A DNA stretch of 64,000 bases from positions 1,302,001 through 1,366,000 of the forward strand of contig NC_018020.1 of the NCBI RefSeq assembly GCF_000266885.1, given 5' to 3'. Below the pieces are notes generated by a model. That model was not told where the DNA came from, searched no databases, and worked only from the letters and a program-made list of their open reading frames with translations. Source of the DNA: Turneriella parva DSM 21527. GTDB taxonomy: Bacteria > Spirochaetota > Leptospiria > Turneriellales > Turneriellaceae. The translations under genes and the position numbers were made by a program. Positions 39,689-48,506 of the stretch are shown here, in pieces; the first letter of the stretch is position 1; each line of letters begins with the position of its first letter.

Positions 39689-40639
39689 TCAGCCCTCGGC
39701 TTCGGTGAGATACAGGTTTCGTTTCGAGCCTGCAGGCACCGGCAGCGTATCGCCTTTGCGAATCGGTTGTTGCTCCGCCTTTATCATTTCGCGAACATAA
39801 TTCGGCAGGGCAAAGAGTGAGTGGTGTGTGTCTTCGTTATAGAACTGAAGCTGCGGCAGGTTGTGTTTCGCGATGCGCTCCGCCAGAGTCTTTTTGTCGA
39901 CCGATGTTGGGTCTTGTGTTTTGCTCGCGAGCGCAAAACCCCACAGCGTGCCATACAAGGGGACATAATTCGTCATCGGCTTCACAATCGGGAAAACTGA
40001 TTTTAATGTCCAGAAAAGCTTGCTGAAGAGCTCAGGGCGCGTGATCGGTGATTCGATATGCAGGCTGAGAATGCCGCGGTCGGTCATGATCTTCGAAATC
40101 TGTGCGTAGAACTCGTGCGTATAGAGCTCAATCGACGGACCAAACGGGTCTGTCAGGTCGAGCAGCACCTGATCAAACTTTTCTGTCGTTTCGAACACGT
40201 ATTTAATGCCGTCTTCGATGCGCAGGTCGAGCTTGGGGCTCTTGAATGCGTCACCGCAAATACCGGGGATGTATTCTTTACACGCGTCAACCACTCCACC
40301 GTCGAGTTCAACCATGACAACCTTCTCGATTGTCTTGTACTTGAGAAACTCTTCAGCCGCACCGCCGTCGCCGCCACCGATCACAAGCGCAGTCTTGGGG
40401 CCGTCGATTGTCATGCCGCCGACGTGCGCCAACGGTTCGTGATACAAAAACTCATCACGGTCTGAAGTCTGAAAAACACCGTCGAGGCGCAGCATACGAC
40501 CATGGCGCGGCAGTTCATGAATTTCGAGATCTTGAAATTTCGTCCGGGTTTCGTAGAGCTTCTTGCTCGTGCGAAAGAAATAGCCCATGTCGGGATTGAG
40601 GGTTTCGACCAAAAGATCGTCGCGTTTTTTGTCTGCCAT
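39689..40639 (-). CDS. speE: Spermidine synthase
   Basis: Spermidine synthase transfers the aminopropyl group of decarboxylated S-adenosylmethionine to putrescine. From ATG 40639 the protein is 316 residues. Motifs are present: DGVFQTSDRDEFLYHEPLAH, the nucleotide-binding VIGGGDGGAAEEFLK, VELDGGVVDACKEYIP and LLDLTDPFGPSIELYTHEFY, where the Asp residues position the substrates. The ending with a Lys/Pro-rich tail is usual for longer family members. A longer frame from 40813 runs through the Tudor-like gene's start region and is unlikely. It is divergent from that gene. Confidence 0.93.
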   Translation of the reverse strand: MADKKRDDLLVETLNPDMGYFFRTSKKLYETRTKFQDLEIHELPRHGRMLRLDGVFQTSDRDEFLYHEPLAHVGGMTIDGPKTALVIGGGDGGAAEEFLKYKTIEKVVMVELDGGVVDACKEYIPGICGDAFKSPKLDLRIEDGIKYVFETTEKFDQVLLDLTDPFGPSIELYTHEFYAQISKIMTDRGILSLHIESPITRPELFSKLFWTLKSVFPIVKPMTNYVPLYGTLWGFALASKTQDPTSVDKKTLAERIAKHNLPQLQFYNEDTHHSLFALPNYVREMIKAEQQPIRKGDTLPVPAGSKRNLYLTEAEG

Positions 40640-40736
40640 GCGCCACCATTCCCGGTCGAGATACGGCGCAAATCGCAATGTGTATTGACACTCGCCGGCG
40701 CGAACCTGTGCTTGGTATAAACTGACCGAGGAGAAA

Positions 40737-41369
40737 ATGCACATGTTTAGAAAAAAGTTTTCAGCAATTGTTGTTTTTCTGATTTTTAGCCTGGCGATCG
40801 GGGCACAAGACATGACAGAGAATGAAAATGGTACGCCGGTAGACCCGCCGCGACCGGTTTCGGCGATGTGGTCAAACGGAGTGTATTACGAAGGCAAGGT
40901 CGTTGCCGAGAAAGAGGGCCAGAGTCTCGTAAAATGGGCCGATGGTTCAGGTGAAATGTGGGTAGCGAACGACAAGATTAAAGAAAGCGTAGCAGGCAAG
41001 AGAGCGCCCGCGAACGCCCGTAAAGTCTATGCGCAATGGCAAAACGGATACTACTACAAGGGGCTCGTCATTGAAACCAAAGACGGCATGACGCTCGTTC
41101 AGTGGGAAACGCAGGGTGACCCAACGTGGATAGAGAACAAACATATTCATCCGCGCAATGGCCATAAGCTGGCGGCGAAGCTCATCGGTGACCGGGAGCT
41201 TTCGGCAGCAGAAAAGAAGGCAGAAGCCAAACGCAAGCAAGCCTCAAAGCAAGAAGATCTGATTAAATACACGGCCAGCTGCGCGCAGCTGCGGACAAAT
41301 CTTGATTGTATGCGAACCTATGACCCTTGCACATGGCGCAATAACCGGTGCCAGTACCGGGGACACTAA
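40737..41369 (+). CDS. Secreted protein with two Tudor/agenet-like repeats
   Basis: A 210-residue protein. GAGGAG lies five bases before the ATG. The signal peptide (FSAIVVFLIFSLAIGAQ) is followed by two similar repeats, residues about 43-82 (AMWSNGVYYEGKVVAEKEGQ) and 95-135 (YAQWQNGYYYKGLVIETKDG), with the W-x-N-G-x-Y-Y pattern of Tudor/agenet or bacterial SH3 modules. The C-terminal part has a Lys/Ala-rich helix and then four cysteines in CAQLRTNLDCMRTYDPC and NRC. It could bind a surface ligand or peptidoglycan. The repeat pair is visible in the sequence; the domain identity is an inference. Confidence 0.75.
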   Translation: MHMFRKKFSAIVVFLIFSLAIGAQDMTENENGTPVDPPRPVSAMWSNGVYYEGKVVAEKEGQSLVKWADGSGEMWVANDKIKESVAGKRAPANARKVYAQWQNGYYYKGLVIETKDGMTLVQWETQGDPTWIENKHIHPRNGHKLAAKLIGDRELSAAEKKAEAKRKQASKQEDLIKYTASCAQLRTNLDCMRTYDPCTWRNNRCQYRGH

Positions 41370-41382
41370 GACGGTCGAAACC

Positions 41383-42975
41383 TTAGATACGTTCGTATAG
41401 CGGCAGGGTCAGAAACTCCGCAAAGTCTGCCGAGGTCGACATATCGACGAAGATACGCGCTGCCTGGTCGTAAGTGGGCCCGCCGCCGGTTACCTCTTTA
41501 ACCTTCTCGAGCTCGTCGGGTATCAGTGCGCGCACAAGGTCTTCGCTGATCTTGCGGCCGTCGTCGAGCACACCCTTGGCAGAGCGAATCCACTGCCAGA
41601 CCTGCGAGCGTGAAATCTCGGCGGTCGCCGCGTCTTCCATGAGGTTGTGAATCGGCACACAGCCATTACCCGCAAGCCATGAGCCGAGGTAGTGAATGCC
41701 GACGTTGATATTATACCGAAGGCCCTGTTCAGTGATCGGCGCTTCGGGTTGAAAATTCAAGAGGTCTGCCGCCACAACATTCACATCATCACGCTGTTTG
41801 TCGATCTGGTTGGGTTTCGTGCCCAATACCTTTTTCCATTCTTGCATCGCGAGGTCGACGAGGCCCGGGTGCGCAACCCAGCCGCCGTCATAGCCATCGC
41901 CAGCATCTCGCGCTTTATCGGCTTTGACCCCGGCCAGTGCTTTTTCATTCGCCGCCGCATCGTTCTTGATCGGTATCAGCGCGCTCATGCCGCCAATCGC
42001 CGGCGCCCCGCGTTTATGGCAGGTCTTGAGCAGCAGCAGCGCATAGCTGCGCATAAAGGGGGATGTCATCGTCACCAGAGAACGGTTCGCCAGGCAAAAG
42101 TTCTTGTCGTTCTTGAATTTCTTGATGCACGAAAAAATATAATCCCATCTGCCGGCATTGAGGCCGGCGCTGTGGTCTTTGAGTTCGTACAGAATTTCAT
42201 CCATCTCGAACGCGGCGAGAATTGTTTCGATGAGCACGGTCGCGCGAATTGTGCCGTTCGGTATGCCGAGTTCTTTCTGCGCCATCACGAAAACGTCGTT
42301 CCACAGGCGTGCTTCGAGGTGCGACTCCATTTTCGGCAGATAGAAGTATGGCCCGCTGCCCCGCGCGATCAGCTCTTTCGCGTTGTGAAAAAAGAACAGG
42401 CCAAAATCGAAAATGCCGCCCGAAATTCTTTTGCCGTCGATCTGAATGTGCTTCTCATCGAGGTGCCAGCCGCGCGGGCGCACGAGCAGAGTCGCTGTCT
42501 TTTGGTTGAGCTTGTATTGCTTGCCGCCCGATTCAAAATCGATTTGCCGGCGAATCGCATCGCGCAGGTTGATCTGTCCGTTGATCTGGTTTTGCCAGTT
42601 GGGCGTGTTCGAATCTTCGAAGTCGGTCATGTAGCTGTCAGCGCCTGAGTTGAGCGCGTTGATGACCATTTTGCGATCAACCGGACCCGTGATCTCGACG
42701 CGCCGGCATTCGAGGTCTTTCGGCAGGGGCGCAACCTTCCAGTCGCCGCCGCGAATTTTGGCGGTGCTCTTGAGAAAATCTGGCTTTTCACCTGCCTCGA
42801 GTGCCTTCGCTCTTTTCACTCGCGCGGCGAGCAGTTCTTGGCGGCGTGCTTCGAACTGGCGGCTAAGTTTCGCGACAAACTCTAGCGCTTCTGTCGTGAG
42901 AATTTCACTGAATTTTGCATCGGTCTTTTGCAGGGCATCGGTGGCAATGGTCACACCGGCAGGTAATTTCAACAT
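41383..42975 (-). CDS. aceB: Malate synthase A
   Basis: Malate synthase condenses glyoxylate with acetyl-CoA to malate. All family signatures are visible: TDFEDSNTPNW, RPRGWHLDEKH, FYLPKMESHLEARLWNDVF, IRATVLIETILAAFEMDEILYELK and DHSAGLNAGRWDYIFSCIKKF. At 530 residues the size matches the plant/bacterial A isoform. No isocitrate lyase lies in this window, so glyoxylate from ureidoglycolate breakdown is an obvious source, linking purine catabolism to the TCA cycle. It is convergent with the Tudor-like gene and downstream of the DTW gene. Confidence 0.94.
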   Translation of the reverse strand: MLKLPAGVTIATDALQKTDAKFSEILTTEALEFVAKLSRQFEARRQELLAARVKRAKALEAGEKPDFLKSTAKIRGGDWKVAPLPKDLECRRVEITGPVDRKMVINALNSGADSYMTDFEDSNTPNWQNQINGQINLRDAIRRQIDFESGGKQYKLNQKTATLLVRPRGWHLDEKHIQIDGKRISGGIFDFGLFFFHNAKELIARGSGPYFYLPKMESHLEARLWNDVFVMAQKELGIPNGTIRATVLIETILAAFEMDEILYELKDHSAGLNAGRWDYIFSCIKKFKNDKNFCLANRSLVTMTSPFMRSYALLLLKTCHKRGAPAIGGMSALIPIKNDAAANEKALAGVKADKARDAGDGYDGGWVAHPGLVDLAMQEWKKVLGTKPNQIDKQRDDVNVVAADLLNFQPEAPITEQGLRYNINVGIHYLGSWLAGNGCVPIHNLMEDAATAEISRSQVWQWIRSAKGVLDDGRKISEDLVRALIPDELEKVKEVTGGGPTYDQAARIFVDMSTSADFAEFLTLPLYERI

Positions 42976-43023
42976 AGCGGATTTAGATGCGCAGGCAAAG
43001 TCACCCGCAAGCGTTTTTTAAGA

Positions 43024-43076
43024 TTTCACATCGTATTTGATTTGGCGCTTCGCGACAAATCAAATACGATGTGAAA
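43024..43076. terminator. Perfect 20-base-pair hairpin containing the DTW stop codon
   Basis: Arms 43024-43043 and 43057-43076 pair perfectly, with loop GGCGCTTCGCGAC. The TGA stop of the DTW gene (43060-43062) and its last codons are in one arm. It lies just upstream of malate synthase and has no clear T-run. Confidence 0.65.
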
Positions 43077-43710
43077 CTAAATTCGGGTCGGCGGTACAGC
43101 GCAGCTGAAATTCGACGATCTGGTCGAGCGTCTGCATGAGCGCGCTGTGCCTGCCCCGAAGGTCTTCAACCCCCGACGAATCGAGCGCGTCGAGCGTGCG
43201 GTATGCGGCCTCAATAGTCGACAGGCAGAAATCACGGGGTTGGCGCTTGATGACGAAGCGAGATGCATTGTCTGCGGTAAAGCTCAACCTGGGCAGAGTC
43301 TGCAGGTTTGCGCTCGACCGCAGCATCTTGCGGGCGCTCGACCAGGTTGCATCAAGAATGATCACCAGCGGCGTTCGGCCTAAAGCCGCCGCGCGAAACT
43401 GCGGTGAAGCAGCGTCAAGAGACTCTGCAACAGGAAAAAGCAGCGCGGGAAAATAGTCTGCCGACTGCAATATCTGATTCAGCCTTTCGTGTTGTGAGAA
43501 ATCCACACCCACGAGAATTTCTGAATTCAAGAGCGAGAGGTGCGTGACACGGCCAGTACCCGTGCGCTGGCGCTTAAACTCGCGGGGGTGCATTAAGATG
43601 AGAAAGCGCGTGCGCGTTTCAAACGGCTGCGTGTATTTGCAGAAACATGTAGCACGCGAACGGTTGCAGGTGAGGCAGAGATCGCGCTGCTTTTCTGGCA
43701 ACGTCGTCAT
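43060..43710 (-). CDS. DTW-domain tRNA-uridine aminocarboxypropyltransferase
   Basis: A DTW-domain protein, the family that adds a 3-amino-3-carboxypropyl group to uridine in tRNA using S-adenosylmethionine. From ATG 43710 the protein is 216 residues. It has a zinc-ribbon-like start (LCLTCNRSRATCFC), then the MHPREFKRQRTGTGR helix and the DxTW motif ILDATWSSARKML, and ends with RPRDF-type basic residues (VIKRQPRDFCLST). It overlaps the molybdate transporter gene by four bases, so the two are co-translated, although no functional link is known. Its stop is embedded in a 20-base-pair hairpin. Confidence 0.88.
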   Translation of the reverse strand: MTTLPEKQRDLCLTCNRSRATCFCKYTQPFETRTRFLILMHPREFKRQRTGTGRVTHLSLLNSEILVGVDFSQHERLNQILQSADYFPALLFPVAESLDAASPQFRAAALGRTPLVIILDATWSSARKMLRSSANLQTLPRLSFTADNASRFVIKRQPRDFCLSTIEAAYRTLDALDSSGVEDLRGRHSALMQTLDQIVEFQLRCTADPNLVSHRI

Positions 43711-44831
43711 GGCCGAACCTTGCGCCACAAATTCGGCGCATGGTACAAAGTAATACCCGTAACGCTGCCAACCAGAAAACCATGAGGAGCCATCGCACAC
43801 ACGAGACCTGTGGCGAGAGTGACAAACTGCGCCCATTTTGCCGGTTCTGTCAGCCGTGCCAGACGCATGAGCCCAAAGGCTTCGAAGGTAAGTATCACTC
43901 CGAGAACCGACAAGGGAAAAAGCGCGAGCACGTCTTTTGCCCTGTGCCCAAAAAGCAATGCCGCGGTCACAAAGATCGCTCCATAGATGACAACAGAAGC
44001 GCCCGTGCGTGCGCCGAAATTATGGTGCCCGACAAGGCCTCCGCTACCGTGGCATACCGGAACTCCGCCGAAACTCGCTGAAACAAGATTCGCGACACCA
44101 TACGTGACACCAATTTTGCGTATGCTGACATCGCGATCGGGAAAAAGATCAGCACAGGTCTGCCGCGTTGCGACAACTGAATTGGCGAGCGACAATGGCA
44201 ACTGCGGCAGCGCCAGCAAAAGAAATCCCGTGGCAATGTCGGTTGCAGAGGGTAGCTGAAATGTAAGCCAGTCGGCGCGCCAGCTGGTTGCGAGGGCTGT
44301 GGGCGTGTTTTGAGTCAGCGCGCCATAGAGAACCGCTGCGGCGACGAGTACGAGGCCAGCGGGCAGACGGCGATTCTGCCAGAGAATCAGCATGATGAAA
44401 AATCCCCCTGCTGCTGCGTACCAACCCATCACGCCAGAAGGCCAAATATAGCTGCGCACTGCAAGCAACGCCAGAGAAAGACCGAGACCGAATTGAATAC
44501 CCCGCACCACCGCCAGCGGAAACAGCGCCGCCACCCTCGCGAGCAGACCGGTCGCCGTGAGCGCAAGCATCGTGACACCGATCGCAACACCACCGCCGTA
44601 AATAATGCCGGGGGATAGCTTGCCCGCAATCACGATAACCGCCATCGCCTTCAGAGGCTGCATCGGCATCGGCAGACGGTAATAGATGCCCGAAAGAATC
44701 TGTAGCGAGCCAAATACAAGAAACACGTGGCCCGCGTCGAGACCGCCAGCGGCGATCATGCCGATGAGCAACGGCAGATCAGTGCCGATGTCGCCGAAGC
44801 TGCCGGCTAGTTCGTGTCGGTCAAATCGCAT
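43707..44831 (-). CDS. MOT1-family molybdate transporter
   Basis: A sulfate-transporter-like protein of the MOT1 branch, which imports molybdate. The MOT1 signatures ELAGSFGDIGTDLPLLIGM and VCHGSGGLVGHHNFGART are present, with about ten membrane helices. From ATG 44831 it is 374 residues; an in-frame start at 44909 would add 26. The cell needs molybdenum for xanthine dehydrogenase in this same window, so supply to that enzyme is a likely role. The gene overlaps the DTW gene by four bases. Confidence 0.88.
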   Translation of the reverse strand: MRFDRHELAGSFGDIGTDLPLLIGMIAAGGLDAGHVFLVFGSLQILSGIYYRLPMPMQPLKAMAVIVIAGKLSPGIIYGGGVAIGVTMLALTATGLLARVAALFPLAVVRGIQFGLGLSLALLAVRSYIWPSGVMGWYAAAGGFFIMLILWQNRRLPAGLVLVAAAVLYGALTQNTPTALATSWRADWLTFQLPSATDIATGFLLLALPQLPLSLANSVVATRQTCADLFPDRDVSIRKIGVTYGVANLVSASFGGVPVCHGSGGLVGHHNFGARTGASVVIYGAIFVTAALLFGHRAKDVLALFPLSVLGVILTFEAFGLMRLARLTEPAKWAQFVTLATGLVCAMAPHGFLVGSVTGITLYHAPNLWRKVRP

Positions 44832-44936
44832 GAACACTGTGAACCTGCCTTGCGGCGCCCTGGCAGCGACAAACCAAAATTGAACTGATCGAATCGTTGT
44901 CGACGCCACAGTCGCTTGGCATGGTTCTTACCGCCG

Positions 44937-46982
44937 ATGCTCACGCGAAGATACCTGACGACTGTGGTGGCAGTTTTTTACGCCGGGTACCCGCTCACCG
45001 CCGCCGCACCCGTTCAGTGGGATTCCCCATCACAGAAGATTGAAATTGGCAGAAATTTTTCGTATTACGAAGATACCGCGAAAAACAAAACAATAGCGCA
45101 GGTTTCTGCCGGCGAGTTTGCCGGCAATTTCGTCGATTCGACGACTGACACGCTTAACTTCGGGCAAACCAACAACGACTATTGGCTGAAGGTGACTTTC
45201 GAGCGAAAAAGCGATGCCCCGCGCTCGCGCGTGCTCGAAATCGACCAGAGCAATATCGACATTGTCGAGTTTTACGCGCCCGTCGCCGTGGGAAAATTCG
45301 AGGTACAGGCAGCAGGTATGCTCTACCCGTTTGGCGCGCGCCAAATCAAGAACCGCAACTTTGTGTTCGCGATTGAACTCGCGCCGGGCGAACAGAAAAC
45401 CTTTTATATTCGCGCGCGAACCTGCGGCGGCCTGATTCTGCCATTCGTTTTTTGGGATAAAGAAACGTTCACCGACTACAACGCCAACGTGCAGCACGGG
45501 CTGGGGTTCTATTACGGTATTATGCTGGTGATGATTCTCTATAACCTGTTCATTTATTTTTCGGTGAGAGACGTCAGCTATTTCTATTACGTGTGTTATA
45601 TCACCGGGCTCTTGTGGCTGCAGCTCGTGCTCACCGGCCACGGATTTCAGTACATCTGGCCGAATGGCACCTGGCTGCAGCGCAATTCGTATATCTTGTC
45701 GTCGAACTTTATGCTGGCTTCGGTGCTGATGTTCTCAAAACGCTTTCTGAATACCAAAGAACTGGTTCCCCGACTCGATAAGGCGTTCAAAATAACAATA
45801 GGATTTCTCACGTTCTTATTCTTCACGCCGCTCGTTTTATCTCCCGAAATCACAACCAAAGCCACGCTCGCAGTGACGATACCACCCGTTGTCATGGTTT
45901 TGGCAGCCGCAATCATTGCATTCGTAAAGAAATACCGCCCCGCCCGTTTTTTCTTGCTCGCTTTCACGGTGCTGCAACTCGCCGGTATCATTGTTGTACT
46001 CAAGTTCACCAACGTGCTCGGCTCAAATGTTTTTACCGACTATGGCCTGTACTTCGGTTCTGCGCTCGAGGTTGTGCTGCTGTCGATCGCGCTGGCCGAC
46101 CGCATCAACATCATGAAGACCGAAAAAGAAGAGGCACAGCGTAAGACTCTCGAGATGCAAAAGATACTGACCGAATCTTACGCCCGGTTTGTACCCCGCG
46201 ACTTTCTCGCAAACCTCGGCAAAGATTCGATTCTTGACGTGAAGCTCGGCGACCAGATTCAGAAGAACATGGCGATTCTTTTCAGCGACATCAGGTCTTT
46301 CACGACACTCTCAGAAAACATGACACCCGAAGAAAATTTTAACTTTATCAATTCATACCTCGGACGCATGAGCCCGATTATCCAGAGGCATGGTGGGTTC
46401 ATCGATAAGTTTATCGGCGATGCGATCATGGCCTTGTTTCAGAAATCGGTGGTCGATGCAGTCGGCGCGGGTGTCGAAATGCAGCTCTACCTCAAAGAAT
46501 ACAATGCGTACAGAACTGGCAAAGGTTACAAACCCATCGAAATCGGCATCGGAGTCCATACGGGTTCTCTGATGCTCGGCACGATTGGCGCCGAAGACCG
46601 CCTCGAAGGCACTGTCATCTCTGACACTGTCAACCTCGCCTCACGCATTGAGACGCTGACAAAGGTCTATGGCTCGCGCATTGCGGTGAGCGAAACAACG
46701 ATTCTGGAGATCAAACCGCTGCAAAAGTTTCACTTTCGTTTTCTCGACCGCGTGACCGTAAAGGGAAAGACCAAGCCGGTGGGTGTCTACGAAATTATCG
46801 ACGGTGATGAAGAAAAAACACGCGAGCTAAAACTCAAGACGATGGATGACTATATGCAGGCGGTAAAGGCGTTTCATGAGCGGCGGTTCGCCGATGCCAG
46901 GGCGGCCTTTGCGCGCGTGCTGAGGGTAAACCCCGGCGACCGGCCCTCGCTGATTTATGAAAGCCGTTTGGCAGCCTCGTAG
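44937..46982 (+). CDS. 7TMR-DISM adenylate cyclase
   Basis: A 681-residue receptor-like class III nucleotide cyclase. After a signal peptide comes a periplasmic 7TMR-DISM extracellular domain (about residues 30-180, DYWLKVTFERKSDAPRSRVLE), then seven membrane helices (about 185-385, GLGFYYGIMLVMILYNLFIYF onward) and a cytoplasmic coiled-coil lead into a cyclase catalytic domain (about 430-610). The two metal-binding Asp residues are in LFSDIRSFT and GGFIDKFIGDAIMALF. The final 50 residues (AVKAFHERRFADARAAFARVL) look like a single TPR. The receptor probably senses a carbohydrate-type ligand and makes cAMP. Confidence 0.88.
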   Translation: MLTRRYLTTVVAVFYAGYPLTAAAPVQWDSPSQKIEIGRNFSYYEDTAKNKTIAQVSAGEFAGNFVDSTTDTLNFGQTNNDYWLKVTFERKSDAPRSRVLEIDQSNIDIVEFYAPVAVGKFEVQAAGMLYPFGARQIKNRNFVFAIELAPGEQKTFYIRARTCGGLILPFVFWDKETFTDYNANVQHGLGFYYGIMLVMILYNLFIYFSVRDVSYFYYVCYITGLLWLQLVLTGHGFQYIWPNGTWLQRNSYILSSNFMLASVLMFSKRFLNTKELVPRLDKAFKITIGFLTFLFFTPLVLSPEITTKATLAVTIPPVVMVLAAAIIAFVKKYRPARFFLLAFTVLQLAGIIVVLKFTNVLGSNVFTDYGLYFGSALEVVLLSIALADRINIMKTEKEEAQRKTLEMQKILTESYARFVPRDFLANLGKDSILDVKLGDQIQKNMAILFSDIRSFTTLSENMTPEENFNFINSYLGRMSPIIQRHGGFIDKFIGDAIMALFQKSVVDAVGAGVEMQLYLKEYNAYRTGKGYKPIEIGIGVHTGSLMLGTIGAEDRLEGTVISDTVNLASRIETLTKVYGSRIAVSETTILEIKPLQKFHFRFLDRVTVKGKTKPVGVYEIIDGDEEKTRELKLKTMDDYMQAVKAFHERRFADARAAFARVLRVNPGDRPSLIYESRLAAS

Positions 46983-46992
46983 CTCGTATGCA

Positions 46993-47325
46993 TCAGCTGC
47001 CCCGGTAGGTCGAAAAACCGTAAGCACTGAGCAGCAATGGCACGTGGTAGTGCTGGCTCGCATCGTGCACATCAAAAACAATTTCGACGTACGGGTAAAA
47101 GTACGGCTCTTTCAGATTTTCAAAGTAGGCCGCGGTCTCAAAACGAATGCGCCAGGTACCTGCGACGAGCGTAAACTGCCAGTCTCTGATGCGGCCATCT
47201 GCGTCAGTCACGCCCACTGCAGCACGCTTGAAATCCCCCTGTGACAGATGGTCAAGTTTGACGTGCACCCCCGCTGCAGGTCTGCCGCGCGAGACATCGA
47301 GAATGTGCGTGCTGATTGATTTCAT
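46993..47325 (-). CDS. 5-hydroxyisourate hydrolase (transthyretin-like)
   Basis: HIU hydrolase opens 5-hydroxyisourate to OHCU, directly after PuuD in the pathway. From ATG 47325 the protein is 110 residues and begins SISTHILDVSRGRPAAGVHV with the first catalytic His, has HYHVPLLLSAYGFSTY, and ends with the diagnostic C-terminal YRGS. There is no signal peptide, so it is cytoplasmic. It is convergent with the adenylate cyclase gene and divergent from a small Cys-rich gene; the next pathway gene (OHCU decarboxylase) lies 500 bases further on. Confidence 0.93.
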   Translation of the reverse strand: MKSISTHILDVSRGRPAAGVHVKLDHLSQGDFKRAAVGVTDADGRIRDWQFTLVAGTWRIRFETAAYFENLKEPYFYPYVEIVFDVHDASQHYHVPLLLSAYGFSTYRGS

Positions 47326-47437
47326 GGCCTTCAGTATTTGCGCGCCATAGCCTGCCAAATAGAAAAGAACCGGCGTAAAGCTTGACAGAGCCGACGTACG
47401 GGTAACCGTATGCCAATTTCACACACAGGAGACCAAC

Positions 47438-47680
47438 ATGAAAAAACTCGCTTTGACATTCATTCTCGCCACGGGCCTCGCCGGCGCGATTCACGCAGGC
47501 GATGCGCTGATCTGCACATCGAGCAGCACCGGCGCCTGCGCGGGAAAACAATACTGCTGCTATTCGGGCAGCAACTCAGACGGTGACAAGTTCTGCAAGC
47601 AACTCGGTTGCGTTCGCGGAGGCACGTCGTCTTGCCCGACTGCAGCGAACGTGAAGAGCTGCGGAACAAGAAATAAGTAA
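47438..47680 (+). CDS. Small secreted Cys-rich protein 2
   Basis: An 80-residue protein with a good ribosome site (AGGAGA) and a signal peptide (LALTFILATGLAGAIHAG). The mature part has eight Cys residues, including CAGKQYCC, KFCKQLGC and SCPTAANVKSC, with many Gly and Ser. It is likely disulfide-bonded and periplasmic or surface exposed. It has no recognisable family. It is followed by a REPIN-like repeat pair, then the OHCU decarboxylase gene in the opposite direction. Confidence 0.65.
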   Translation: MKKLALTFILATGLAGAIHAGDALICTSSSTGACAGKQYCCYSGSNSDGDKFCKQLGCVRGGTSSCPTAANVKSCGTRNK

Positions 47681-47692
47681 CATTTTGAATTC

Positions 47693-47815
47693 TCTTGTCA
47701 CCCTTCGACGAGCTCAGGGTGACAAGAAACGGCCGCTGATCTCTGCGGTGTTTTCGAAGATATGGGTAGCAACCCGATGGCTGGTATTGTCACGCTGAGC
47801 TTGTCGAAGCGTGAA
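47693..47815. repeat. REPIN-like inverted pair (TTCGAC-CTCAG repeat), locus 1
   Basis: One hairpin (47693-47704 with 47716-47727, 12 bases) and an inverted second copy (GTCACGCTGAGCTTGTCGAA, 47789-47808) lie about 60 bases apart. The same repeat type is found at 62409-62549. Confidence 0.78.
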
Positions 47816-47822
47816 TCTCTGG

Positions 47823-48326
47823 TTAATTGAATAGCTTATCGATTCTGAGCAACGTGATCTTCAATTGCTCAGCTGCCGCATTTCTGATTTCTTCTTCTCG
47901 CGAATTGCCTATGCGTGCCTTTAGCAGCGCCAGCATTTCAGCGGCCGATTTGCCCGTCGCGAACACGATAAAGATAAACCCGAATTTCTGCAAATAGCTT
48001 TTGTTGAGTGTGGCAAGTTCGCCGAGAGTCTGCTCGTCGGCAGCTGCAGCACCCGACTGCTCACCCGAAGCCATCGCTTTGGTCGAGGCGTATTTTTTGC
48101 GCAGAGAATCGACATCGCCGATCATCGGGTGTGCCTCGAATGCCTGCAAATAATCTGATTCGCTCAGGTTCTGCCAGCTCAATGAGGCGTGAGATTTTAG
48201 CTGGGTGACATCTTTGAATGGCCGCGCCGATACCACGCGTTCAAACCAGGTTTCACAGGCGTTGCAGTCTGCAAGCAGCTGTCTTGCTTCAGCTTCAGAA
48301 AGAGAATTGAAAGTTTCGATGACCAT
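47823..48326 (-). CDS. OHCU decarboxylase
   Basis: OHCU decarboxylase converts OHCU to S-allantoin. The 167-residue protein has the family blocks HPMIGD, ASGEQSGA and YLQKFGFIFIVFATGKSAAE, with the catalytic His in EAHPMIGD. The final part has the usual AAEQLKITLLRIDKL. It is read away from the following small secreted gene and lies beside HIU hydrolase and ureidoglycine aminohydrolase genes, so it is a natural part of the same pathway. Confidence 0.93.
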   Translation of the reverse strand: MVIETFNSLSEAEARQLLADCNACETWFERVVSARPFKDVTQLKSHASLSWQNLSESDYLQAFEAHPMIGDVDSLRKKYASTKAMASGEQSGAAAADEQTLGELATLNKSYLQKFGFIFIVFATGKSAAEMLALLKARIGNSREEEIRNAAAEQLKITLLRIDKLFN

Positions 48327-48390
48327 GCGCCCGCACAGGCGGCGAGACGGCGAAGGTTAGGTAAAGTCAAAAAAAGGCAGGCCAAAAGTC

Positions 48391-48472
48391 GCTCAGCAGG
48401 CCAAAACGCTGCAATTGCCTGCGGCAATTACACGCGAACGGCCACAAGTGGCCGGTTTCGGCCTGCTGACCG
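48391..48472. repeat. Clover-leaf palindromic element C
   Basis: Outer arms TCAGCAGGCC (48393-48402) and GGCCTGCTGA (48460-48469) enclose two hairpins: AATTGCC/GGCAATT (48413-48429) and CGGCCAC/GTGGCCG (48439-48454). The gap between the OHCU decarboxylase start (48326) and the next gene's stop (48507) holds this element and nothing else that I recognise. Confidence 0.72.
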
Positions 48473-48506
48473 CGCCGGTGCGCGGTTCGCAACTTTCGAG
48501 CCCCGC

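Noticed and set aside
41692-42648. Long plus-strand frame (318 codons) inside malate synthase
   Set aside because: It is the antisense of a clear malate synthase; the composition (many Arg, His and Ala) is typical of a shadow frame.
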